Shown: in pieces, positions 21,834 to 32,900 of the stretch
Layout of the letters: every line of letters begins with the position of its first letter
How positions within the stretch are numbered: position 1 is the stretch's first letter
Origin: Bemisia tabaci
Taxonomy: Eukaryota > Arthropoda > Insecta > Hemiptera > Aleyrodidae
Reading direction: 5' to 3'
Length of the DNA stretch: 64,000 nt
NCBI RefSeq assembly: GCF_918797505.1
Contig: NC_092797.1
Coordinates: 32,873,372 to 32,937,371 of the forward strand
Made by a program: the position numbers and the translations under genes
The notes under the pieces: generated by a model
What the model saw: only the letters and a program-made list of their open reading frames with translations
The model's database searches: none
Told to the model about the DNA's origin: nothing

Positions 21834-22258
21834 GTGATCTGAGTAAACGTCATGGCTAAGCACACGAAACCTCGTTTCCTGTCATTTTGAATCATCAGCA
21901 TGTCGTATGGGTTCCGGCTAAAATACCTAAATAGGGAGAGTAAGGACTAGTGAAAATTCGGAGCTCTTAGGGCCTACAAGGGCAGCCAACTGTCTAGCAC
22001 AAATGCATCAGAAAAATACTGCTGCCAATCTTCGGATTCCAATATCAAACCAAGATGGCTATGAATGTTCATAGATGAGTATCCTCCCACAATATGAGTA
22101 CATTTATGCAAAACTCAAGTCAAGAACGTGCTTCACATACGGAGAGTTGTAACAATTCTAATAATAAATCATTCTGAATAATTGTATTTCATAGGTTGGC
22201 TTCACTTTTGGGTCCTAAAAGCTCCATGACCTAACCTTCAAATTATCAACATATCCGT
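21834..22258. other. No gene seen
   Basis: AT-rich non-coding DNA between two MITEs. Nothing is recognised. Confidence 0.5.
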
Positions 22259-22571
22259 ACGGAGAAAAAAACTTCGTACGTGGGACCCGAAGTTGAGGTC
22301 ATATGGATCTCTGAAGTTTTCGGATTACGTATCTAAAAACTTGAGATCCAGCTGGCGAAGTTCGGGCCAGACATTTGAAGTACTTCGATATATGTATACC
22401 GAAAGGTTCGGGTCACACATCTGAAGTACTCCGATACATACCGAAGTGCTTCAGATGTCTGACCTGAACTTCGGCAGCTCGACCTCAAGTTTTTAGAAGC
22501 GTGATCAGAAAACTTCAGAGATCCATACGACCTCAACTTCGGGTCCCACGAACGAAGTTTTTTTCTCCGTG
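22259..22571. repeat. Foldback MITE family C, copy 2
   Basis: Starts CGGAGAAAAAAACTTCGT and ends with its complement (ACGAAGTTTTTTTCTCCGTG). It carries the same CCGAAGTTGAGGTCATATGG arm as copy 1. The arms pair over most of the 313 bp. Confidence 0.82.
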
Positions 22572-22719
22572 CGTGCGTACTCTCCCCTTTTCCGGCGAGC
22601 TACATGAGGCCTAAGATGGCAGAGCCAATAAGAAATTGATCCTCCCGTGCCCACACTCTATCTATTAAGGCACCTAATTGGAGACAGCCAGAAGCTAGTC
22701 GAAACGGTCAAACGTGGCA

Positions 22720-23200
22720 GCGACGCGGCGAGATGGTCAAGTTGAATTACTGAGACGAAAACTGGTTTCCCGTTTGGGCACGGACAGTCGGATATTCGCA
22801 TCGGAGTCAATGGGTGTCACGGGCGTAAGTGAATGAGAGTGTCCTGGGACTCGTTGAGATAGGACCCTGCCTGAGGGCACCAGGCGCGCAGGGCGGAGGG
22901 GGAGAGGGGCGACGTGGAGGGGGTGGGGGGCTAGAGGAGAGAGTGAGACGGAGAGAGTAATCGGAACTAGCTTCACGACCGGTTTCCGCGTCCGTCCGAC
23001 CGTCCGTCGTGCTCGCGATGAACCGCGGATTGTCCTTGAACATTCGGGTCGCTCGTCGTGACGCGTCTTGAGGGGGGTCGTGGGGGGCGCTGGACCCCGG
23101 CGGTCGGCGCGGCGGCGGCGGGCGCTGGGAAAACTGCCCATCTTCCGCCTCGATCTCGGTTCCGGATACTATCGTCTGTTGGTCACTTTTGTTTTTCAAT
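22720..23200. promoter_or_regulatory. CpG-rich island, possible gene 5' end
   Basis: Strong local rise in G+C and CpG: GGGGGCGCTGG, GGCGCGGCGGCGGCGGGCGC, and CCGTCCGACCGTCCGTCGTG near 22990. Minus-strand frames of about 130 codons are Pro/Arg/Ser low complexity, open only because stop codons are rare here. A plus-strand ATGAACCGCGG opens only a short frame. Best read as promoter or 5' UTR of a gene whose body I cannot place. Confidence 0.35.
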
Positions 23201-25621
23201 CCTCGCTATTTTCCGATTTTTGGACCAATAGACAGGGTAGGAATTAAAATTCTTCGAAACATATTTTTTTTTAAAACGAAGCGCCAGAGACGGAACATCG
23301 GATATGTTAAAAATTATTCTAAAGGGAAAACTATAGAATCTGTAGAACAGGGAAAACAAAGTATTAAGGGTAATCCACGGCCAGGTTGGCAAAATTTCAT
23401 GAAAAATGAAATCTTGAAATTTCACGTGAAAAATTTCACGAAATTTCAGAATTTTTTGAAAGTTGAAAAATACCGGTTCCTTTTCATGTTTCGCAAATTT
23501 TAAAAATTGTGACTTTCTTCTATTTGTGGGTTTGAGTATGGGTTGCATACTCTATCCCCTGAAACATGAAATATTTCACAGCCTCAGGAATTTTCATGAA
23601 ATATCTCACTGGAATTTCAAATCTTTTATTTTTTTTTTACGTTTCATGCCACCTTGGGGTAATCCTCTAAAAGTTTGGTACAACCCCATTTTGTCGGATG
23701 ATATGGGCGTTTCCAATTATTAATTGTGAAAGTGCCGCAACATTTGGGTTAGTAAACTAATTTTGTTGGGTCTGAACCCCTACCTCTTTTTCCGGGGAAT
23801 AGATAGATTCAAACTTCCCGCAGCGGAAATTATCGAAATCAATACAGTTCAGATAAGATTTGGGGAACAAACTATCCGATTGACAAATAATTGACGCTTA
23901 ATTTCACAAAATTGCTACTGTTTACTAAATGACAGAACTCATGAACTTGTCCAAAAAATGTAGCACACAGAAAACAATGTATTATTTACCGTGAAGAATA
24001 TTTTAATTTGTCGTAACGTGTTTGCATTTGTAAATATTTGATCATAGTAGATAGATTTTGGTTTTTCTTCTTGGAGCAGAAATTACTGTTGTGCCGAAGT
24101 AACGCTATATTTTCCGACTTAGGAATTGAGTTTGAAAATGTTTAATGTGTCCAACATAGAGTACACGAAGGAAGAAGGAATGAGAGAAATGAAAAAAGGG
24201 TGAAAATTGGGGAGGAAGCTGTGAAAAGGCTGTTAATGCTAAAGGATCAGAAAAAGTCATTAGCTGCATTATAGAGACTTTCAAATCAATTTATGTCATA
24301 TTTGAACTTAAACAAGCAACACGAGTGCTTCTAAACAAGGCTGCAGCTAACTTTGATACGTTATGAAAACGAAAGTTGAAATTATGAAAAGTTTAAACAT
24401 GTTTTTTTTTGTCTCTTATCCGTCAGTGAGTTTGGGAAGAAAAATGAATGTCATCGAGACTTGCCTCTCAGAAACCATAAATAGAGATTGAAAAATTGAA
24501 ATTATATTGGAACTTATTTCTGCTATAAGGCTGAATGTGTAGATAAATTAAACGAAGAAGGAGCATGAAACACATACATTCAGTTTGCATAGTTTATTTC
24601 CAAGAAATGGAATGCATTTGCAAAAAGTTCCAACCGGTAAAAGACGTCCATTCAAATTGCAGAAATGATAAAATTGGAAGTGAATTTAAAGCTATTCTTT
24701 AATGAAGTCGCAACGAAGAGAACAATGAAATTGTCAGCGCATCATTTAAAATATTACTGGCAGCAACCTGTCATTCGAAGACTTATAAAAAGATTAAACA
24801 TAATTTTATGGCTCTAAAAGGCGTATCAATAAATTATGCACCTCTAGCTCATCTATCATCAATCTATATTACTAAACGAGGTGCGGTCATTGTTGGGAGA
24901 TAAAATCTTTTGAGAGCCTCCATACTATTAGCTCCGCCGAGTCGAGAAAGGAACAAGTTTCTCATTCTTCTCTTAATTTGTCAGCTGAGCCGTTTAAACC
25001 GAAGACGGACTCTGCGTAAGTTTCAAAATGGGAGGAATGGTGGAAGAGGTGTCTAGCCCTTCATGAGCAGGAACTTAAATTTGCGCGATCCTGGTTTGGA
25101 AACCGAAAGTTTTACCGTGAAAAGACAGAGTGTCATTCGTGTCCCGATCATTAAAACTTGACCTCAAGAGAACAAACCAGTTCGAGGTATTCGTAGAAGA
25201 GCTCCTCACTATTTTAGCTATAATGGGCCGAGGCTCCGGATTTTTGAGGTTACTTTTGCGTGGCGATGAGATGACCACACGAAGCTCGCTACTTTGAGTC
25301 TCGTGTCTGCCTCTGCACTTAATTCGGTTTCAAGTCTGAAAAATTTTAAATGTTTGTACTTTTTCTTATAGTTTTATCTCACACCATTTGTGCTTAAAGG
25401 CCTGAGCAGAAAATCTGCAGAGGCTTGCCAAATTGTACCTAGTTTTTGGCTCTTGTAACATCAACCTTCACGTAGCCTCTAAATCCGGAAGAGTTAAAGC
25501 TACGATCCTTATACCGAAAAAATTCGGTCCTTAAGCTCGAAACCGATAGCATTGTATAAAGTACCCATAATTGAGGCGTTCAGAACTTGATCTTTTTTTC
25601 AGTGCGTATAATTATTGATCC
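23201..25621. other. No gene; possible decayed repeat at 23366-23665
   Basis: From 23366 to 23665 words such as AAATTTCATGAAA and TTTCACG recur in both orientations between two GGGTAATCC words, suggesting an old foldback element. It also opens frames on both strands. The remaining 2 kb is AT-rich with no gene-like frame. Confidence 0.4.
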
Positions 25622-26578
25622 CCCTGGTAAAAATTGGCGATAAGAGCTGCGTTTCAAAATACCATGGGAACTCTTATAGCCGGCTAAAGAAGGCTACAGA
25701 AAATCATATAGCTGGCTGTAGAATGCGGAGAAAATCATACGGCCGGGCTATACGAAGCGATAAAAAATTATGCAGCCGGGCAATAGTTCCTATGGCCGGG
25801 CTTTACATTTTATCGCCTGGCTGTTGCTTTTTCGCCATCGATTATAAAAGGCTATAAGAAATTGTGCAGAAATTCGTGTGCTTTGGAAATCATTAAGTTT
25901 GATACGGAACCACCTTATTATTTACAAAACACACGTTATATTTTCCTTTAATACATATTTTTTTTCCATCAATTAAAACGAGAATAATCCATACAGGATG
26001 TGCAAACATTTCAAAATCATGAGTTGAATAACGCTGACTCCGCCAGATTAAATATTAGAGCCTAACACAAAGCGGAGTGGCGACGCACTGGCGCCTACAA
26101 ACCTAACAGGGATACTTCACGCATTGCGCAACGCGTGAAGTATCCCTGTTAGGTTTGTAGGCGCCAATGCGCGTTTCGCGCTGGCTGCCCGCCTGCCGCA
26201 CCGCAGCGTGCCACGGCGCTTGAAGCAACTATTTCACACCAGAGGTATTGCACAGTATCATACGGAACTGAAGGCGCTCTAATATATTAGGAATGGCAGG
26301 CATCCATCAAAAGTACGGAGCTTTCCTCTCAAAATAAATCAAGATACTACGGCCCAAAAAGAGAGTAGTGGTCCAATAACTCACAAAGTCCTAGCATCCG
26401 TAATTAGTGACGTTTAGCATACACTTTATCGCCTGGCTGTGAGTTGCTTAATCGCCATCGGCTATAAAAGGCTGTAAGAAATTGTGTAGTCGGCTATAGA
26501 AGCTATTGGAAATCTTACAGCCGGCCGTAGGTCTATGGTATTTTAGAATACAGATTTTACTGCCAATTTTTACCAGGG
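25622..26578. repeat. Composite element with CCCTGGTAAAAATTGGC ends
   Basis: Left end CCCTGGTAAAAATTGGC and right end GCCAATTTTTACCAGGG are perfect inverted copies. The next ~25 bases (AAAATACCATGG against CTATGGTATTTT) pair less well. Inside are many AGCCGGCTAT-type words. A ~60-bp block beginning TATCGCCTGGCTGT occurs in the same orientation near 25812 and 26425, so this may be two overlapping partial copies with later DNA, including the 26089 palindrome, between them. Confidence 0.65.
26089..26166. repeat. Perfect 34-bp-arm palindrome of the GCGCCTACAAG repeat
   Basis: Left arm 26089-26122 (TGGCGCCTACAAACC through CTTCACGC) is exactly complementary to right arm 26133-26166, with a 10-base loop. 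Each arm is the core of the repeat unit found at 20548 and 52735, arranged head to head. Confidence 0.92.
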
Positions 26579-27231
26579 CCTAACTCGAACTAATTTAGAC
26601 ACTATTCACACTTATCTTTTGCAATGTAAATAGAAGTTTGGATATTAGAACACCTATTTCTAGAAATGTCGAAGGCAAATGGGAAAATCAAACAATTCAA
26701 TAAATGTTGGGTAGATGATCAAACCGGGAAGACTTCCTTGATTGTGTGTGTTTTTGAAAAAGAGCGTTCAAATTTTTTTAAGGAAAAATTGACATAACTT
26801 CTAATTTTATTTATTTATTTTTTTAAATTTTCATATGTCAAACCATTTTCATGAAATTTTCGCTCTCACTCTTGAGTATCTGGTATTCTGTAAAACACTC
26901 AGAAATTTGGAAATGAATGTTTATTAGAGTTCTGAAAAGCCTTAAAAATATCACATAATGACGCAACATTTTACATAGTATTTGAACCGTGCTCAGCAGA
27001 AAGGAACCAAGCCTCATCAGCTATTGCCAATTTTGACCGGGCATTTTAATTTTTTTCAAAAGAGCATTTGCGCGGATTATTTTAAACATTTTCAATAAGT
27101 TGCCTCGTACTGTGCGACAAATTCACTGAAATTTGCACCAATAACAGTTTTCATGTAAAAATATAAAATTGCCCAGTTAAATTTGGCAACAGTTGATGTA
27201 GCTTGGTTTTTTTCTGCTTAACGCGGTCCAA
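26579..27231. other. No gene seen
   Basis: AT-rich non-coding DNA without recognisable features. Confidence 0.5.
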
Positions 27232-27480
27232 TTGAATCGGGACGTCCAAAAACCGCTAATGTCCATTTTTCAGTCTTCCGTATTTCTGAGTTAATAATAC
27301 TTTTAAAGAGTTGATACAACCATAAAAGTGATGAAACGACTCGTTTAGGGATTAAGGTAACCCAGAGACGGGTATTAACGCCACTTACGTGTTTGCATCC
27401 AACTCCAAAAAGTATTATCAACTCAAAAAACCAAAGACTGGAAAAATGGACGTTAGCGGTTTTCGCACGTCCCGATTGAA
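27232..27480. repeat. Foldback MITE with AATCGGGACGT ends
   Basis: Left end TTGAATCGGGACGTCCAAAA then CCGCTAATGTCCATTTTTC is mirrored by GAAAAATGGACGTTAGCGG and CACGTCCCGATTGAA. The arms are about 50 bp and the element about 249 bp. It is a single copy in this window. Confidence 0.75.
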
Positions 27481-27971
27481 TGTACCCGTGAATAACATCC
27501 TGCTTTAAAACTGGTAAAAACTTAGAAGTGCAATCGAAGCGATGATGACTGACTACCTCTCTCTTGATTTGACATAATATCCGATTTGAATATTCGCCGA
27601 GGGCGTAACATGCTTACGAATCAATCAAACGTGGACGTCTATATAAGCCGCAAAACGGTGACTGGAAGTTCGCGATGACATGGTGCTGTCAGATCGTTGA
27701 TGTGGTTACAAACGCGGATCACCAACTGCACCAGTTACTGAGTTATGAATCAATGTAACAACCTGTCACCCGAGACGTAACGAACTCGCTCTCAGGCTAC
27801 CGCCAGACATGGATTGAACAACTTACTTGTTCAATTCTATTCATAGAATGGAGACTATACACATATTTATTCGGTCTTCCCTGTCTCATCATTATTTTTT
27901 TTCGAGGGGAATTATTAAAACTATTAATAGTGCAAAGAAAAAGCATAGAAAAATAATTAAGAGAGATTAAT
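27481..27971. other. No gene seen
   Basis: Non-coding. Nothing is recognised between the two MITEs. Confidence 0.5.
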
Positions 27972-28226
27972 GCTGCTGTGAGGAGCATGGAAGAACGCCG
28001 TATGAGCCTTCAGACGTTGCCAAATTTCCTCTGCCAAGTCGCGAATTTTCGGAAAAAATTTTAAATATTTTTCTTCCGATTTTTCAGAGAATTTCGTTCA
28101 CAATTTGATCTAAAATTTGAGAAAATTTTAAGGAGAAATATTCATAACTTTCTTCCATAAGAGGTATTTCTGAGAGGAAATTTGGCAACGCCTGAAGTCT
28201 CATACGGCGTTCTTCCCTAGCGCGGA
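27972..28226. repeat. MITE family B, copy 5
   Basis: Left end has GGAAGAACGCCGTATGAGCC, then CAGACGTTGCCAAATTTCC. Right end is GAAATTTGGCAACGCC, then CATACGGCGTTCTTCCC. This copy has the best-preserved inner arms. Confidence 0.8.
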
Positions 28227-29640
28227 AGAATAGATGGACTCACACGGAGAAAGAAGACTCGTTGCTCTTACAATGTTTAAAGTTGATTCGATATCGTATA
28301 CCATTTTCTGGTCATAATTACAATGTTACTTTGCGGTTACGATTGTTTCAGTTCCGATAACAATGGAGCATTGTTATCAGGACGGAGGCATTTTTTACCA
28401 CAAAATTTTTAAGACTAGAAAAGTAGGTGGGACCTGAAATTCATTTTGAACATTTTCAGAGAAACCATCCTTCTTACTCCGTGAACAATTTGATGCAATT
28501 TCCCTAGATCGAAAAACAAGTAAGACTTTAAAATGACAGGAAAAAAAATCCGTTTTTGGAGAGAATTCCGCTTAATTCCTTCATTAATGTCGCGTTGCAG
28601 AGATCAATCTTTGAGTAGGTTATAGTAGCTGCTTTGGTTTCTTTTTCAATATTTATGGCTTAAATTTTCATAATTTATTGATTTGTGTTTTTACAGCACA
28701 AGTGGGTGGAAATGTATTATTGAAATATTTGAACCTGACAGTATCATATCATTCCGAAACCTTTCAACTCCTCTTCAAAATTTTAAAAATTAAATCCTGC
28801 GATATTTCCAGACAAACGAAATTTATGACTTTCACGTGCACTCGTATCTGTAATGCTTTTATATTTAGCATATCTGTCTTACAAAAGAATCGATACGTCC
28901 TGCATGTTAAAATAAAACATACTGAAGAAATTAGCTTACTTTTCTTTTCCGCGTTCAAGTCTCTTCAGGGTACCGCAGTTACTCACTCGACTCATAAACA
29001 TGAACAACTTGGCCCAACTTTACTGATTTGCAGTTATATCTCTACGCATGAATTTTCAAAGCCTGAAAAAGTATTCAACAGTAAATTGCAAAGAAACAGA
29101 AAATATCTTTAGTTCATTATGATCATAATTCACAATACGATTCGTTGGTGCATACTCGTGAGATTTGAGATTCATCCTACGAACTGTCTAAAAAGTCTTT
29201 TTGATAAATAAGACACGAGCAATCCGAACAAAATACTATAAATGTATGAATAGCTTACTGCAACTTTGAGAAATAAGTCAACCTACTCCTTATTTGGATT
29301 GATTTCTAAAAGAATAAAATAATAAACTTCGATCAGGAATATAATGCTCCTGGCCAGGGTTCACGATGCATTATAACAACAATATCGTAAAAATCGACCT
29401 TTGTAAATATATCAATTTTCATCATTTACAAAAGCAGACAATTCATCTTTTAATGAGGATTAAGAATTTTATTTTTGTAGATAAATGTAATGTTTTATTC
29501 AGTTCTTGGAATAAAGTAAAAAGTAAACCTAAATACCGAGAAAGAAAACCCGGCCATGAAAAGAAGCAAAAAGGAAGAAGGAGTGAAAAGGTTCGCAAAA
29601 CGAACTGAAATGCCGCGAATTGCAGCGACTCTTGGTGCAT
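28227..29640. other. No confident gene
   Basis: One plus-strand frame (28678-29112, 144 codons) follows an acceptor-like TGTTTTTACAG. It has no methionine near its start, no domain I know and ordinary AT-rich composition. I treat it as chance. Confidence 0.4.
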
Positions 29641-29668
29641 AGAAGATGCACCCCCACCATGACCGCCG

Positions 29669-29965
29669 TATAAAACTCAAAGAACAAGGTCATAGGCTTC
29701 CAATAGCTTCCTCACGTTCACGATTATGGCAACTTTTGAGCGCGCCGCTAGAACAGAACTTGCTTCACTGTTCAGATAGCTCGATTCGCAGTTTCGGATT
29801 CTTCCGCCTAGACCAGTGCATCTGTTTCCGCCGGAAACAACGTTTCGCCCCGGTCGATCGGATTTCGGTGTGATGTTTCGGACTCTCGGTGTTCAGTGCT
29901 AATTCTTTTCGACTCACCCCTAAGAAAACCTCGTGAAAATGCTGTGCCTGTGTGTCAGATATACG
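29669..29965 (+). promoter_or_regulatory. Candidate promoter and first exon of the secreted-protein gene
   Basis: TATAAAA at 29669-29675 lies at the head of a GC-richer block. An ATG at 29939 opens nine codons (M-L-C-L-C-V-R-Y-T) ending at 29965 directly before GTATAG, in phase 0. The exon at 42573 also needs phase 0, so joining them would give a complete signal peptide. Two short upstream frames (near 29728 and 29873) precede this ATG. The donor is weak and the intron would be 12.6 kb, so this is a hypothesis. Confidence 0.22.
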
Positions 29966-32900
29966 GTATAGTTACTTTCCAAGTTCATTTCACTTTTCCC
30001 CAACACTTTTTTTCAAATGGATGTCTACTGATATTGAACTTGGTTTACTCGTTAAAGTGTGTTGTTTGCCGTCTAAATGTGGATTTTTACCCGTGAAATT
30101 TACTGGAATATTCAAGCTGGATATAATGCGATTGGATTTATTTCATCGTTGCGGAATGACTTCAGGAAAAAAGGATTCAAGTCGTCGCCATCATTTGAAT
30201 AACATAAGTGCAATTTATTTAATACGCCTAGCCATTTCAAATTAATTTTTTTTAAAAAAAAAAACAAAAAACAAGAAAAACCTTTTTTAGACTTTTGGGA
30301 AGTAAATGTTTTACATCTATCAAGCGAATATACACTGGAAAGAAGTGAAAAAAAAAAATGTATTCGATCCTATCCCCTTCAAAAAATTTTAATTAATGCT
30401 TCGTTATAATTTGCTGAGTAAAGTGGGTCTGTAGGAGCAGGTTTTTTTAGAATTCAATACGTAAAAATTAAATATATAAATTACGCCAATTTTCAAGTTT
30501 TAACAATAAATTCATCAAATTAAATTTCACGATTAAAAAATGTATTTTTGTGATTTACTGCGTACTTACCCAAAATTCAATGCAAGTTTTCTGTAAAACG
30601 CAATGTTACAGTTATACGCAGTTTGAAAAGGGTAAGAGACGTCTCCTGCAAGCAGATGTAAAAGTCGACTTCTTTAAATACTTGCTAGTTCGAATTATAA
30701 GAAGGGTATAGGGTATTTTTTTTGAGAATTCCATAAGTTAAAGGAAAAATCGCGTGGCGTGGGCGGTCATTTCATTTTAACCTCGGTCGATTGCACCCTC
30801 ATCTCGGGGGAGTAAGAAAAGCGTGAGTATCGGAAAATCATATTTTGTCCGAATATGATGTCATAGATTATCTGAGGTCGTGCTTCATGTCACCTGTTCC
30901 TCGAATATTTGAATAATGAATATCAATAGGTGTTCCGCTTGGACCAGCGGGCTATTATGCAAACAAGCGGTTGACACTGTCGGGGATCAATAGATTGTGA
31001 CATCAATCGAACCGATTATGGATTTGACGCGCGTCTATATAATAAAATAGTTGATTGTTATATCAAGGATAACTTCACGATGTCTGTTGAGTCCGATTTG
31101 AATCGAGTTTTTTTTTGGAAAGTAATCTTTAAGAGGGATTCATTTTTCTTGAAATTTGTTCAAGTTTCATTTCATATTTTTTAAATTTTATCGCCAATTT
31201 CTTGATACTCGTAAAAATATTGGTTCGACATGAGGATATAAATTCAACAAATTTACGGAATTACTTCTCTTTCCTCTATTTTCTCGTCTTCTACTTTGAC
31301 TTTCGGGAGTAAAAGTCATTAAAAGTTCATTAATTTAATTTAATTTTCTTCTTAACATACGTTATCCTTGCATATTAAGTATCCATATCATATTTGATGC
31401 ATAGTAAAAAAGTTAGTCTCTTCATTTGCGGAAAGCAATGATGTGAATGATTAAGGAAAATTGGCAATGTTACAGTTATTTTTCAAGTTAAAAAGAAAGT
31501 GGTACTCAGAAATAAACAGACAACATTACTTAAACTGATCAGCCTAACAAACTATTACCCAGGTGAGAGAACTATCAGAGCTAATTGATTGCGGAGCTAA
31601 GAATTCATTCAGCTTGGACTCCACCGTTAAAAACTTTTTTCCGCGTTTTTTTTCTAATGCACGAACACCAGTTAGTTTGAAATCGTAAACATATTAATAC
31701 AATCCCGTTCACATTCTGATAAGAAATAACAAAAAACTCTCACTTAAAATTTCCCTTTCGTGCAAAGGTGCGCAGAATTTAAAAGACATTGCAGTGAAGA
31801 CGCTAGATTTATTTGACGTTAAATAATTATGCTTTGATAGGTCAATTCACTCAAAATATTGATGGTTACATCAAAAAATGTATGGAAACATTCATGAGGA
31901 TAAAATAACTTGACGTATTCATTTGTGGCCAGGAAGGGTTTCCGAACTTCGATTTTGTTTTGTTTCATTATAAGTTCCAAATTTATTTAAAAGAGAGTCA
32001 AAGAGTGCTAAGGTCACATCTTCAATTGAGCATCGCGTCACGTTTCTATAAGGTTCTAAACGAAAAGTCCGAGGTCGCAAATTCTCAAAAGTATAAAACG
32101 TTTTAATTCATGTAGCGGAAAGTTCTTTGTCTGAGCGTGGTTTTTCGGCGACACCGTGATGGAGAATCGTACACTTACCTTTTCGGCGTGATTATTTTTT
32201 TTTTAATTTAGATAGTTTCGCTTTTTACTCCAACACTCTCTTTGCGGGAGAAAAAATCTTCTTCGCAAGCTTTTAGGAAAAATAACTAAAATATGTGCTC
32301 ATCTCGCTGAGATTTATGTTCCAGGTGTCAAACGTTCCTTCAGAAAGACAGTTCTGATGATATTTTTTGTTAGATCCGCAATAAAATTGGAGTGTTCAAT
32401 TTATCGTCTTTTCAATTTTGAGAATTAATACTTGACTGAAGCTCCGGTTAGTGTGTCTTTTTCGGGTGCCATATTAAAAAAATAGTTATGACAAGGATTT
32501 TTTTAAATAGAGGGATGAAAATGAACACATGAGGTAAAAAGTCGTAGAGTGTAACATTATTGTCGGAGAGGTTATGAACAAAGGTAAAGAAAATGAAAAT
32601 CTCAAGGTAAAAAGTTTGTCAAAATGTGATCCGATTTAACAAGTATTAAGTACAGTTGATTAATTTGGAGGTTGCCGGCGTTTTTTTTTAAAAAAAGGAA
32701 GAAACAAAGCAAGTCTAGTAATGTTTGTTAATTCAGTAAGTTGTGTAGAGAGGAAATTCAATTTACCCTAATGTAAATTTCGTTCAACATTTTAGGAATT
32801 TTATGTAGACTCGCAACAGTTTGAAGAACATGATATATTCTGTGGAGGTGAATAGAAGCGATCAAATTTTACAGTTTTCTATCAAAATATCACACAATTT

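Noticed and set aside
22737..23199. Minus-strand frames of 130-134 codons
   Set aside because: Pro/Arg/Ser low complexity in a CpG-rich block, where stop codons are scarce in all frames.
23183..23548. Open frames on both strands (104-121 codons)
   Set aside because: The sequence is built of near-palindromic AAATTTCATGAAA words, which keep both strands open.
28678..29112. 144-codon plus-strand frame after an acceptor-like site
   Set aside because: No methionine near the start, no domain, ordinary AT-rich composition, and no paired donor.
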